Source of the DNA: an uncultured Winogradskyella sp.
GTDB lineage: Bacteria; Bacteroidota; Bacteroidia; Flavobacteriales; Flavobacteriaceae
Reading direction: 5' to 3'
NCBI RefSeq assembly: GCF_937958655.1
Contig: NZ_CALGNH010000078.1
Span: forward strand, 1-47,563
Length of the DNA stretch: 47,563 nucleotides
The notes under the pieces are model-generated. The model ran no database searches. It was not told the DNA's origin and saw only the letters and a list, made by a program, of their open reading frames with translations. The number at the start of each line of letters is the position of its first letter. The first letter of the stretch is position 1. Made by a program: the position numbers and the translations under genes. Below are positions 1 through 6,574 of this stretch, in pieces.

Positions 1-1
1 T

Positions 2-556
2 TTACATTATGGGGATCAAATGTCTGAAACGACCATTAAAGTAGCTTCAGATCCAAGGTTAAATATTTCGCAAAAGAACATTGATGAAGTTTATGCGGCT
101 TCTAAAGAATTAGAAAAATTGTCACAGACTTTAGCCGATGCTTCAAAGCAGCTCGTTGAGAGTAAAAATATTGCTTCAAAATACCAATCGGATTTAAAAA
201 AGCTGGACAAAGAAAAATATAAAGAGCAGATTAAAGCTTCAGATTCTATCGTAAAATCCATTGATAAACTGCTAGATAAATACTTTGGAAAAGAAGATAA
301 GCGTCAAGGTATTACTCGAAATCCCGAAGTAACAACATTACAACGTCTTGGCACTGCTAGAAGTTATATAAGCGGCAGCCAAACTGGAATTACGTCAACC
401 GAAACTACTTTGGTTAATAATGCCAAAAGTGCGGTAAAGGAGTTATTAAGTGAAACTAATAAATTTTTCAATACGGAATGGAAAACCTATGCAAATGAAA
501 TGAAAACTCTGCAAACCAATCCATTTAAAGAAACGAAAACTTTTGGTGTAGATTAA
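2..556 (+). CDS. C-terminal part of a large protein, possibly VPS10/BNR-repeat (sortilin-like) family (partial)
   Basis: The reading frame is open to the left window edge: codons before the first ATG (position 20) read LHYGDQ and continue straight into the protein, so this is the 3' end of a longer gene, not a 178-residue protein. The visible part is charged and mostly helical, with a likely coiled coil over the first 90 residues of the ORF (KELEKLSQTLADASKQL) and a second helical stretch near the end. No catalytic motif or membrane segment is visible. From memory, tails like this end the roughly 1000-residue BNR/VPS10 repeat proteins of Flavobacteriaceae, but the repeat part lies outside the window. 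The partial-CDS call is firm; the family is a guess. The YdeI-like gene follows within 20 bases. Confidence 0.6.
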   Translation, partial: LHYGDQMSETTIKVASDPRLNISQKNIDEVYAASKELEKLSQTLADASKQLVESKNIASKYQSDLKKLDKEKYKEQIKASDSIVKSIDKLLDKYFGKEDKRQGITRNPEVTTLQRLGTARSYISGSQTGITSTETTLVNNAKSAVKELLSETNKFFNTEWKTYANEMKTLQTNPFKETKTFGVD

Positions 557-573
557 AAATTAAATAAACTGTG

Positions 574-1062
574 ATGCTTAAAAGTCAATCTTTTGAAGTA
601 ACACTTGCAGATAAACAAAGTATTATTCTGCCAAAAGAACCTATTAAAGATTTTATTAAATGGGATCACAAACGTATTAGAGTTTTGGCGTCGTTTGAAG
701 CTAAAAAAATTGAATTTTATGCAGCACTAAAAAAAGATAAAACAGGATTGTACCGCATATACTTCAGTAAAGCAAAACAAAAGGAGTTAGGCCTCTTTAC
801 GAACGATTATTTTCAACTTCAGGTATTTGAAGACCTCTCAAAATACGGTGTTGAGATGTCGGAAGAACTCGAAGCTGTTTTATTAAGTGATGATGAGGCT
901 TACACTATTTTTGAAAATCTTACACCAGGACGACAGCGTAGCATTATTTATACAGTTTCAAGATATAAATCAGCTCAGATGTGTGTTGACAAAGCTTTAC
1001 TAATAGTATCAAATTTAAAACGTGGTATTAGAGATCCAAAACTTTGGTTAAAGACGAATTAA
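574..1062 (+). CDS. YdeI/OmdA-like protein (DUF1905 plus bacteriocin-protection domain)
   Basis: A protein of about 162 residues resembling the YdeI/OmpD-associated family. The N-terminal half is a DUF1905-like small beta domain (SIILPKEPIKDF, then a FYAALKKDKTG strand pair). The C-terminal half carries the family's conserved block SKYGVEMSEELEAVL followed by FENLTPGRQRSIIYTVSRYK and a helical end. The biochemical role is unknown; the family name comes from bacteriocin protection in enterobacteria and need not apply here. No signal peptide, so probably cytoplasmic. A GTG at 571 lies directly before the ATG at 574; the ATG was chosen as the more usual codon. It begins 17 bases after the preceding stop and is probably co-transcribed with it. 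Confidence 0.75.
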   Translation: MLKSQSFEVTLADKQSIILPKEPIKDFIKWDHKRIRVLASFEAKKIEFYAALKKDKTGLYRIYFSKAKQKELGLFTNDYFQLQVFEDLSKYGVEMSEELEAVLLSDDEAYTIFENLTPGRQRSIIYTVSRYKSAQMCVDKALLIVSNLKRGIRDPKLWLKTN

Positions 1063-1070
1063 TATCTTTT

Positions 1071-1101
1071 TTGGTCGTGTACATTTATCTACTTAACTTT
1101 A
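1071..1101 (+). promoter_or_regulatory. Candidate Bacteroidota-type promoter for sodC
   Basis: TTG at 1071-1073, a 20-base spacer and TAACTTTA at 1094-1101 match the Bacteroidota sigma-A pattern TTG-N17-23-TAnnTTTG except for the last base. It lies in the 61-base gap before sodC, with the start codon 22 bases downstream. It suggests sodC is transcribed independently of the YdeI-like gene. Confidence 0.5.
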
Positions 1102-1123
1102 CTACAATTAAAATAGTCTAAAA

Positions 1124-1702
1124 ATGAAAAACTTAAAGCTTTTTGTACTGATAATTTCTGTTGTATTTGCAACAGCCTGTAAAGAATCTAAAAAAGAAAC
1201 TGAAGAAGTTGAAAAAATCGTTGAAGAAATCGTTGAAGAAGCATCTCAAGAAAAAAGATTGTCGGTAACCTTGTCACCTAAAAGCGAAAGTAATGTATCG
1301 GGTACCATAAATTTTACCGAAAAAGATGGTAAAGTAATTATGGTTGGTACCATTACAGGTTTAGAAGAAGGTAAACACGCTATTCACTTACACGAAAAAG
1401 CAGATTGCTCATCTCCTGATGGAAAATCTTCTGGCGGTCATTGGAATCCTACAGGTCAACCACATGGTGCTTGGGGTGATGATACTGGTTACCATAAAGG
1501 TGATATAGGCAATTTTATGACCAACTCAGATGGTAGAGCTACAATCACAAAAACTACAGACGAATGGTGCATTGGTTGTGGTGATAGCACCAAGGACATA
1601 ATAGGCAAAGCCGTCATTGTACATTTAGGAGTTGATGATTTAAAATCACAACCCTCTGGTGCTGCTGGTGCTCGTGTAGGATGCGCAGGCATTATTGAGT
1701 AG
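1124..1702 (+). CDS. sodC: Superoxide dismutase [Cu-Zn], lipoprotein
   Basis: Converts superoxide to hydrogen peroxide and oxygen outside the cytoplasm. A lipoprotein signal ends in ATAC with the acylated Cys at residue 19, followed by an acidic Glu/Lys-rich tether (about 20-45). The SodC domain (about 47-192) has the metal ligands: HLHEK (copper His pair), GGHWNP (bridging His), QPHG and YHKGD (zinc His and Asp), VHLGVDD (last copper His), and the active-site Arg in GARVGC. Disulfide cysteines are ADC and VGC. An extra CIGC motif sits before the last copper ligand. The start follows the lipoprotein signal. Membrane anchoring in the periplasm or on the outer membrane is expected. ECF sigma genes follow downstream, suggesting a stress context. 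Confidence 0.93.
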   Translation: MKNLKLFVLIISVVFATACKESKKETEEVEKIVEEIVEEASQEKRLSVTLSPKSESNVSGTINFTEKDGKVIMVGTITGLEEGKHAIHLHEKADCSSPDGKSSGGHWNPTGQPHGAWGDDTGYHKGDIGNFMTNSDGRATITKTTDEWCIGCGDSTKDIIGKAVIVHLGVDDLKSQPSGAAGARVGCAGIIE

Positions 1703-1792
1703 ATTATTATTACTTAACATATTAAATATTAATAGCTAGAATATTGCAGTTACTTTCTTCCTCATATCTGCGAGAGTCTAAATAAACTGCAT

Positions 1793-2323
1793 ATGATAGA
1801 TTTAGAAACTTTAGTAAAGGAATTTCAAAACAAAGATCAAGTTGCTTTTGAAAAACTTTACAACATGTATGGTGATAGTATACATGGTGTTGTATATAAT
1901 ATAGTAAAAGATAAAGATATTGCTGATGAATTGATGCAAGATGTCTTTATAAAAGCATGGAATAAAGCCGATACATATACTTCAAAAAAAGGACGGTTTT
2001 TTACTTGGATATTAAACATAGCACGTAATACAGCTATAGATAAAACACGTTCTAAGGCTTTTAAACAATCAAAGCAAAACCTTAATGCTGATTTTTTCGT
2101 AGATATAATAACAAGCAATGAAAATTTAGATAGAAGCACGGATGCTATCGGAATTAAAAAGTTTGTAACCAACCTTGGGCAAAAATGTAAAGAAGTTATT
2201 GAGTTACTTTATTTTAAAGGATTTACACAAAAAGAAGCTTCAGAAGAACTACAAATGCCTATTGGTACAATTAAAACAAGAAATAAAAATTGTATTCAAC
2301 AATTAAGAGATACAATATTATAA
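1793..2323 (+). CDS. ECF-family RNA polymerase sigma factor (first copy)
   Basis: A 176-residue group IV sigma factor. Region 2 spans about residues 10-80, with the core-binding and -10 recognition segments in DELMQDVFIKAW and GRFFTWILNIARNTAIDK. Region 4 (about 118-176) holds the helix-turn-helix in FTQKEASEELQMPIGTIKTR. It would direct RNA polymerase to a small regulon, probably envelope or oxidative stress. Its stop codon lies one base before the start of the RskA-type anti-sigma gene, the usual sigma/anti-sigma arrangement. A close paralogue of equal length lies just after the anti-sigma gene. The regulon cannot be told from this window. Confidence 0.9.
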   Translation: MIDLETLVKEFQNKDQVAFEKLYNMYGDSIHGVVYNIVKDKDIADELMQDVFIKAWNKADTYTSKKGRFFTWILNIARNTAIDKTRSKAFKQSKQNLNADFFVDIITSNENLDRSTDAIGIKKFVTNLGQKCKEVIELLYFKGFTQKEASEELQMPIGTIKTRNKNCIQQLRDTIL

Positions 2324-2324
2324 T

Positions 2325-3119
2325 ATGGATATAAAAGCATACATAGAAACAGGCATATTAGAGTTATACGTAGCTGGCCAACTATCTGATAAAGAAAATC
2401 AGGAAGTCTATGAGTTGATGCAACAACATCCTGAAATATTACAAGAGGTTTTAGAGATTGAAGCTGCTGTGGTAAAACTAACAGCTGCTGTATCTCCGCA
2501 CTCCATAAATTTTGACTCCTTTAAAGGCAAATTAGGACATACAGATACAAGAGTAGTAGACCTTAAACCAAATAAACCTGGTTGGATATCTTATACAGGT
2601 TGGGCTGCTTCAATTTTGTTGGCTGGAGGCTTATTATGGACGCTAAATAATAATAAGGAGTTAAAAAAGGAACTTAAGACCGTAGAAACAGAGAATCAAT
2701 TTCTAGAAATCAAGATCGAGGATACAAAGAAAGATTCTCAGGATAATAAAAACTTACTCAATTCTATAAGAGGTAAAGATATCTTAACCATTCCTCTAGG
2801 TGGTCAAGGTGACTATGCATCTACTTATGCTAAAGTGTATTGGAACAAAGAAGATAATACCATTTATTTAGATGGTGAAGGCTTACCAAATGCACCAGAA
2901 GGTAAAGTATGGCAAGTGTGGTCCTTAACTTTAAACCCATTAACACCAACTAGTTTGGGCACTATTGACAATTTTAATACTGATGAAAACAAAATCTTTA
3001 CCATTGCAAATGCTAATGAAAGTCAAGCATTTGGTATTACTTTAGAGCCAAAAGGTGGTAGCGAAAGTCCAACAATGGAACAACTTTATACGCTTGGTGT
3101 TGTAAACAGTGTACCCTAA
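2325..3119 (+). CDS. Membrane-bound anti-sigma factor, RskA family
   Basis: A 264-residue single-pass membrane protein. The cytoplasmic N-terminus (about 1-80) begins with an anti-sigma-like helical domain (LELYVAGQLSDKENQEVYEL). One membrane segment follows at about 93-106 (WAASILLAGGLLWTL), then a charged coiled-coil stretch (about 110-145), then a periplasmic RskA C-terminal domain (about 155-264) with the typical VWQVWSLTLNPLTPTSLG block. The inferred role is to hold the sigma factor encoded one base upstream until a signal releases it. No zinc-binding HxxxCxxC motif is visible, which fits RskA-type rather than ZAS-type anti-sigma factors. It could also bind the second sigma factor downstream. 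Confidence 0.85.
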   Translation: MDIKAYIETGILELYVAGQLSDKENQEVYELMQQHPEILQEVLEIEAAVVKLTAAVSPHSINFDSFKGKLGHTDTRVVDLKPNKPGWISYTGWAASILLAGGLLWTLNNNKELKKELKTVETENQFLEIKIEDTKKDSQDNKNLLNSIRGKDILTIPLGGQGDYASTYAKVYWNKEDNTIYLDGEGLPNAPEGKVWQVWSLTLNPLTPTSLGTIDNFNTDENKIFTIANANESQAFGITLEPKGGSESPTMEQLYTLGVVNSVP

Positions 3120-3146
3120 AAACAACCTTTTCTTTAAAGCCGTTTG

Positions 3147-3182
3147 AAAGGAGTTAAAAGCTTATTGGATTAAGTCCTTTTT
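3147..3182 (+). terminator. Hairpin with T-run after the anti-sigma gene
   Basis: Arms AAAGGAGTTAA (3147-3157) and TTAAGTCCTTT (3170-3180) pair over 11 positions with one mismatch and a 12-base loop, followed by TT to give a five-T run. It lies 27 bases after the anti-sigma stop and 44 bases before the second sigma gene, suggesting the two are separate transcripts. Confidence 0.55.
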
Positions 3183-3225
3183 AAGTATAAACTGTCCATA
3201 GTTTAGCAGAAATTATAAAATTTTC

Positions 3226-3756
3226 ATGTCTAATCTAGACGCTTTAGTATGCGATTTTCAAAATAAAGATCACAATGCTTTTAAAGAGCTTTATGATCTC
3301 TATAATAGTAGTATATACGGTATAATATTCAATATTGTAAAAGATAGCTCCATAGCCGAAGAATTAATGCAAGATACTTTTATGAAAGCATGGAGAAAAT
3401 CAGCATCGTATTCAGCAAAAAAAGGTCGATTTTTTACTTGGTTATTAAATATTGCTAGGAATAGTGCCTTAGATAAAATTAGATCAAAAGATTATAAGAA
3501 TAACTTAATGAATCTTAATGCAGAGGATTACTCACATTGCATTGAGTGTTCTAAAAATTTAGATAGTTTAACCAACACTATAGGCTTAAAAGATTTTATG
3601 TCTGGGTTAAGTGCCAACGATCTCAAGGTAATAGACTTAATTTATTTTAAAGGCTATACCCATAAACAAGCATCCGAATATTTAAAAATACCAATTGGTA
3701 CTGTAAAGACCAGAAACAGAAACTCTATACGCCAGTTAAGAGTTATGCTTTTATAA
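3226..3756 (+). CDS. ECF-family RNA polymerase sigma factor (second copy, paralogue)
   Basis: A 176-residue ECF sigma factor with the same length and layout as the one encoded at 1793-2323, sharing long blocks such as KKGRFFTW, LNIARN, ELMQD and IPIGT-KTRN/PIGTIKTRN. Region 2 is at about 10-80 and region 4 at about 118-176. It looks like a tandem duplicate that has since diverged. Unlike the first copy, no anti-sigma gene follows it; the next gene is convergent. It carries two cysteines in the inter-domain linker (HCIECSK, about residues 105-110) that the first copy lacks, a possible redox or metal site, though this is speculative. It may share the neighbouring anti-sigma factor or act unrestrained. 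Confidence 0.9.
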   Translation: MSNLDALVCDFQNKDHNAFKELYDLYNSSIYGIIFNIVKDSSIAEELMQDTFMKAWRKSASYSAKKGRFFTWLLNIARNSALDKIRSKDYKNNLMNLNAEDYSHCIECSKNLDSLTNTIGLKDFMSGLSANDLKVIDLIYFKGYTHKQASEYLKIPIGTVKTRNRNSIRQLRVMLL

Positions 3757-3831
3757 TTACAATAATTATGAGTATGCTAAGTTTGGCTTACTAAACTACA
3801 AACGCTTGTTTTAAAATCGTATTTATTCATC

Positions 3832-4251
3832 TCATCCTGTAAGAATTTTATTTGTAGCCCATTGATTTGCGGTATCTAAATCTCTAAATCTAACGCTATT
3901 GTTGGTGAAAAACAGATTCTCGATAACAGTGTTCATAAAACTATTGCTGTTGTAGCCAATAACGCCATAACCTTTTAGGTTAAACCTGTTACGATAAAAC
4001 TTTAGCCAGTCCATTGGCTGAACAGAATAAGAATATATTCTGTGAGAGAGGTATATTAAATCTTCTCCGTTAGATTCGGTATATTTGGTAATATCTTCAA
4101 CAATTACTTTTGCATGGTTATCCCAAGAGAATGTGATTCCTGTTTTTACTTCTGAAACAATATATCTATCAAACAAAAAAACGTCTGCAAAATCGTAATT
4201 AAACGTTCTAATAATTTTATCAGAATAGTTTGTATGCCTTATACTTTGCAT
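3832..4251 (-). CDS. Small conserved protein, possible STAS/SpoIIAA-like fold
   Basis: A 139-residue soluble protein with no signal peptide, membrane segment or catalytic motif. The middle part (YLSHRIYSYSVQPMDWLKFY) and the end (pattern E-x-x-FF ... A-x-x-W at about 111-131) resemble small flavobacterial proteins assigned to the SpoIIAA-like/STAS fold, which contain a related HR-x-x-SYSV-P segment. The resemblance is from memory and the function is unknown. It is convergent with the second ECF sigma gene and stands alone. About 310 bases separate it from the next gene upstream; that gap contains a terminator-like hairpin but no ORF that I could support. Confidence 0.65.
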   Translation of the reverse strand: MQSIRHTNYSDKIIRTFNYDFADVFLFDRYIVSEVKTGITFSWDNHAKVIVEDITKYTESNGEDLIYLSHRIYSYSVQPMDWLKFYRNRFNLKGYGVIGYNSNSFMNTVIENLFFTNNSVRFRDLDTANQWATNKILTG

Positions 4252-4430
4252 AAATAAGTTGGTTCTAAGCTACTAATTAATTCCTAAAAACAGTTATTGA
4301 AAAAAAAATTAAACTTAAACTTCATTATTTAAGTGCGTTTACTATGTCAGTATTAGAAACTACGATTTCTAGGTATATATACAACACTTGTTCCTTTTGC
4401 TAGATAATCATAATTAACCATTATTGTACC

Positions 4431-4464
4431 AAAAAAAGTCTCACTATTAACAGTAAGACTTTTT
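4431..4464 (-). terminator. Probable bidirectional terminator downstream of the prolyl isomerase gene
   Basis: In the roughly 310-base gap 4252-4561, arms at 4434-4445 (AAAAGTCTCACT) and 4452-4463 (AGTAAGACTTTT) form a 12-position stem with one mismatch and a six-base loop. The minus-strand transcript of the prolyl isomerase gene would end in a seven-T run (plus-strand A at 4431-4437); the plus strand also has a T-rich tail. Nothing else was recognised in this gap. Confidence 0.65.
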
Positions 4465-4561
4465 AATTTTTTTTGCAGAAAATTGATGAAATATCCTAAT
4501 TAGTAAGGCATAAGGACTATTCTTAATTTTAAACAATAAGCTTTTATAAAAGCAAGTATAA

Positions 4562-5494
4562 TTATTTAACATCCATCAGTTCTACATCAAAAACTAGTGT
4601 AGCATTTGGCGGAATTACACCTCCTGCACCAGCCGAACCATAGCCCAAATCACTTGGTATAACTAATCGTGCCTTATCACCTACATTTAAAAGACAAATA
4701 CCTTCATCCCAACCAGGAATAACTTGCCCTACTCCGACTTGGAAATCTAATGGTGCATTGCGCTTATAAGACGAATCAAACACTGTTCCGTCTGCTAATT
4801 GACCCTTATAATGAACAGAAACCGTATTGCCTTTTTCTGCTTTTTTACCCTCTCCTTGTTGAATGACCTTATAACGTAATCCTGTTTCAGTTTCATCAAA
4901 ACCAGCTGCCAATTTATCTAACTCAGCTCTTGCTGCGTCGCGCTCTGCAGCCACACGTTTTTCGCGCGCTCCCTCAAACGTTCTAAAGGCTTCTATGGCA
5001 TTAAATTGTTCTGCTACGTCACCTACTCTAACTATTTCTAAACTATCTATAGTATCGCCTTGTGCAACCGCATCTACAATATCTTGTCCTTCTATAACAT
5101 TACCAAAAACAGTATGCTTTCCGTCTAACCAAGGGGTCTCAACATGTGTTATAAAAAATTGACTACCATTGGTACCTGGACCAGCATTAGCCATTGATAA
5201 TTTACCAGGAGCATCGTGTTTTAAATCTGCATGGATCTCATCATCAAATTTATAACCAGGATTTCCTGTCCCTGTTCCTTGAGGACATCCACCTTGTATC
5301 ATAAAATCTGGTATTACTCTATGAAATTTTAATCCATCGTAATATGGTGTTCCTTGAGGCTTTGCTGAATTCTCCATATTCCCTTCTGCTAAGGCTACAA
5401 AATTACCAACTGTACCTGGTGTTTTTTCAAATTCTAAATTAACTACTATTTCTCCTTTTGAGGTATTAAATTTTGCGTATAAACCGTCTTGCAT
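4562..5494 (-). CDS. Cyclophilin-FKBP fusion peptidyl-prolyl isomerase
   Basis: A 310-residue protein with two unrelated prolyl isomerase domains. Residues about 5-160 are cyclophilin ([40 protein letters not shown]). A helical Ala/Glu/Arg-rich linker follows (about 165-205), and residues about 215-310 are FKBP ([47 protein letters not shown]). Both active-site signatures look intact, so both domains should catalyse cis-trans isomerisation of proline bonds. No signal peptide, so cytoplasmic. Cyclophilin-FKBP fusions occur in Bacteroidota and some protists and are called dual-family immunophilins. The gene is monocistronic, with its own promoter at 5519-5549 and terminator at 4431-4464. Confidence 0.93.
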   Translation of the reverse strand: MQDGLYAKFNTSKGEIVVNLEFEKTPGTVGNFVALAEGNMENSAKPQGTPYYDGLKFHRVIPDFMIQGGCPQGTGTGNPGYKFDDEIHADLKHDAPGKLSMANAGPGTNGSQFFITHVETPWLDGKHTVFGNVIEGQDIVDAVAQGDTIDSLEIVRVGDVAEQFNAIEAFRTFEGAREKRVAAERDAARAELDKLAAGFDETETGLRYKVIQQGEGKKAEKGNTVSVHYKGQLADGTVFDSSYKRNAPLDFQVGVGQVIPGWDEGICLLNVGDKARLVIPSDLGYGSAGAGGVIPPNATLVFDVELMDVK

Positions 5495-5518
5495 TTTATT
5501 TTCTTTTATTTAAGGCTG

Positions 5519-5549
5519 CAAAGATAGGCAATGATTTATGATTTACGAA
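5519..5549 (-). promoter_or_regulatory. Promoter of the prolyl isomerase gene
   Basis: On the minus strand a perfect -7 box TATCTTTG (plus 5519-5526) lies 24 bases upstream of the start codon. A near -33 box TTC (plus 5547-5549) is 20 bases further upstream. It matches the Bacteroidota pattern apart from one base in the -33 element. Confidence 0.65.
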
Positions 5550-5555
5550 TTTAGA

Positions 5556-5586
5556 TTTGAGAATTGATTTAATAAGTCTAGATTTG
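5556..5586 (+). promoter_or_regulatory. Consensus promoter of the 5602-6024 gene
   Basis: TTTG at 5556-5559, a 19-base spacer and a perfect TAGATTTG at 5579-5586 match the Bacteroidota sigma-A consensus. Transcription should start near 5593, a few bases before the ATG at 5602. This rules out the in-frame TTG at 5557, which is itself the -33 box, as a start codon. It abuts the divergent prolyl isomerase promoter. Confidence 0.75.
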
Positions 5587-5601
5587 CCCAAAAACGAAAC
5601 T

Positions 5602-6024
5602 ATGGGCTTTTCATTTTCAAAATTATTTGGAAAAACAGAATCTACACCTAGCGATACTATTGAATCTATTATTGAAGACGTAGAACATAAACCTTATGGT
5701 GTTTCTGAGAGTAATGTATTATTTGCTGGTCTTAATGATTTAGGTGGCTACTTCTTTTTTCAAACTGTTATTGTTGGGACACTTAAAGTAAAGCGCAAAA
5801 ATGGTGCAAAGCTCACCTTTAAAGGAAAGGATTTTGAATTGGTACTAAGCTCTGATTCTCTCGAATTTGAATCTAACCCTACTGGTAATAAGAACCGTTA
5901 CGCGACTAATATTGATTTTCAGGTTGAAGAATCTGATATTAAACGACTTGAAAAAGCTACACTAAAAGAGATTTTACTAAACGTAAAAGGAAAAGAGATT
6001 TTGTTTAGCAGATACACTAAATAA
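5602..6024 (+). CDS. Conserved hypothetical protein, 140 residues
   Basis: A soluble protein of 140 residues whose family I do not recognise. It starts MGFSFSKLFGKTES, has an acidic stretch, then a strand-rich middle with GYFFFQTVIVGTLKVKRKNG and ends in a charged segment (KEILLNVKGKEILFSRYTK). No signal peptide, membrane helix or catalytic motif is visible. The ATG at 5602 is preferred over the TTG at 5557 because a consensus promoter overlaps that TTG and would start transcription near 5593. The gene is divergent from the prolyl isomerase gene and appears monocistronic. Confidence 0.75.
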   Translation: MGFSFSKLFGKTESTPSDTIESIIEDVEHKPYGVSESNVLFAGLNDLGGYFFFQTVIVGTLKVKRKNGAKLTFKGKDFELVLSSDSLEFESNPTGNKNRYATNIDFQVEESDIKRLEKATLKEILLNVKGKEILFSRYTK

Positions 6025-6105
6025 AATTCCTAGCAATTTTTAATCAACAGAGTTCTCAGTAAACTTATATCTAAGATAACTCAATTTTGAAGTCACCTCT
6101 TCTCG

Positions 6106-6525
6106 TTACTTTCTTGATAAAGGATCTACTATAATTTTAATATTCTTAGCTTTGTTAAAGTCTAATACCAAATATTCAAATGTACCACCTGCTTCATCAC
6201 TGAAGCTTCTTGAGGATTCTATGTGAACTCTTCTTAAATCGCTAAGGTTTCGTTTTCTAACTATAGGTAATACACCATATTTAACTTTCAGTATGCCTTT
6301 TGAAAACTCAATCTTTGTTGAGGCATGAAAAATGAAGGCTAACATTACAATTAAAAAAGCAACCAATCCAAGAAATACTTTATTAGATGAATTAATCCAC
6401 AAAAAACAGACTGCGCTAAATGAACCAATAAAAAGCATAAGTCTTAAAAACGTAGTAAGATTTAGTTTAATACTGTAACCGCGGATTATAACAGTATCTG
6501 CATCTACTATTTTATTAGAATTCAA
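6106..6525 (-). CDS. Small two-helix membrane protein with a PH-like C-terminal half
   Basis: A 139-residue protein with two adjacent membrane helices at about 25-43 (FLRLMLFIGSFSAVCFLW) and 49-67 (VFLGLVAFLIVMLAFIF). A soluble beta-rich tail follows (STKIEFSKGILKVKYGVLPIVRKRNL, split here as two strands around Gly). Two helices followed by a strand pair of this kind resemble small bacterial PH-domain membrane proteins, but the match is loose. Function unknown. It lies downstream of recQ on the same strand, with a weak hairpin between them, so it may be partly co-transcribed. Confidence 0.6.
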   Translation of the reverse strand: MNSNKIVDADTVIIRGYSIKLNLTTFLRLMLFIGSFSAVCFLWINSSNKVFLGLVAFLIVMLAFIFHASTKIEFSKGILKVKYGVLPIVRKRNLSDLRRVHIESSRSFSDEAGGTFEYLVLDFNKAKNIKIIVDPLSRK

Positions 6526-6541
6526 TAGTATTTTATTTAAA

Positions 6542-6570
6542 AAATGTTTGGATTAGCAACAAAAACATTT
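6542..6570 (-). terminator. Weak terminator-like hairpin after recQ
   Basis: AAATGTTT (6542-6549) and AAACATTT (6563-6570) are perfect 8-base inverted repeats. In the minus-strand transcript the stem is followed by a T run and an AT-rich stretch, four bases past the recQ stop. The stem is AT-rich, so termination is probably partial. Confidence 0.4.
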
Positions 6571-6574
6571 AAGA

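Noticed and set aside
1739..1792. A promoter in front of the first ECF sigma gene (TTG 1744-1746, TATCTGCG)
   Set aside because: The -7 match is only 6 of 8, so it cannot be told from chance; an ECF-type autoregulated promoter remains possible.
3757..3831. A terminator between the second sigma gene and the convergent gene
   Set aside because: Only a 5-base AGTTT/AAACT stem was found, without a good T run.
5557..5601. A TTG start that adds 15 residues to the 5602 gene
   Set aside because: The TTG is part of a consensus -33 box and lies upstream of the expected transcription start.
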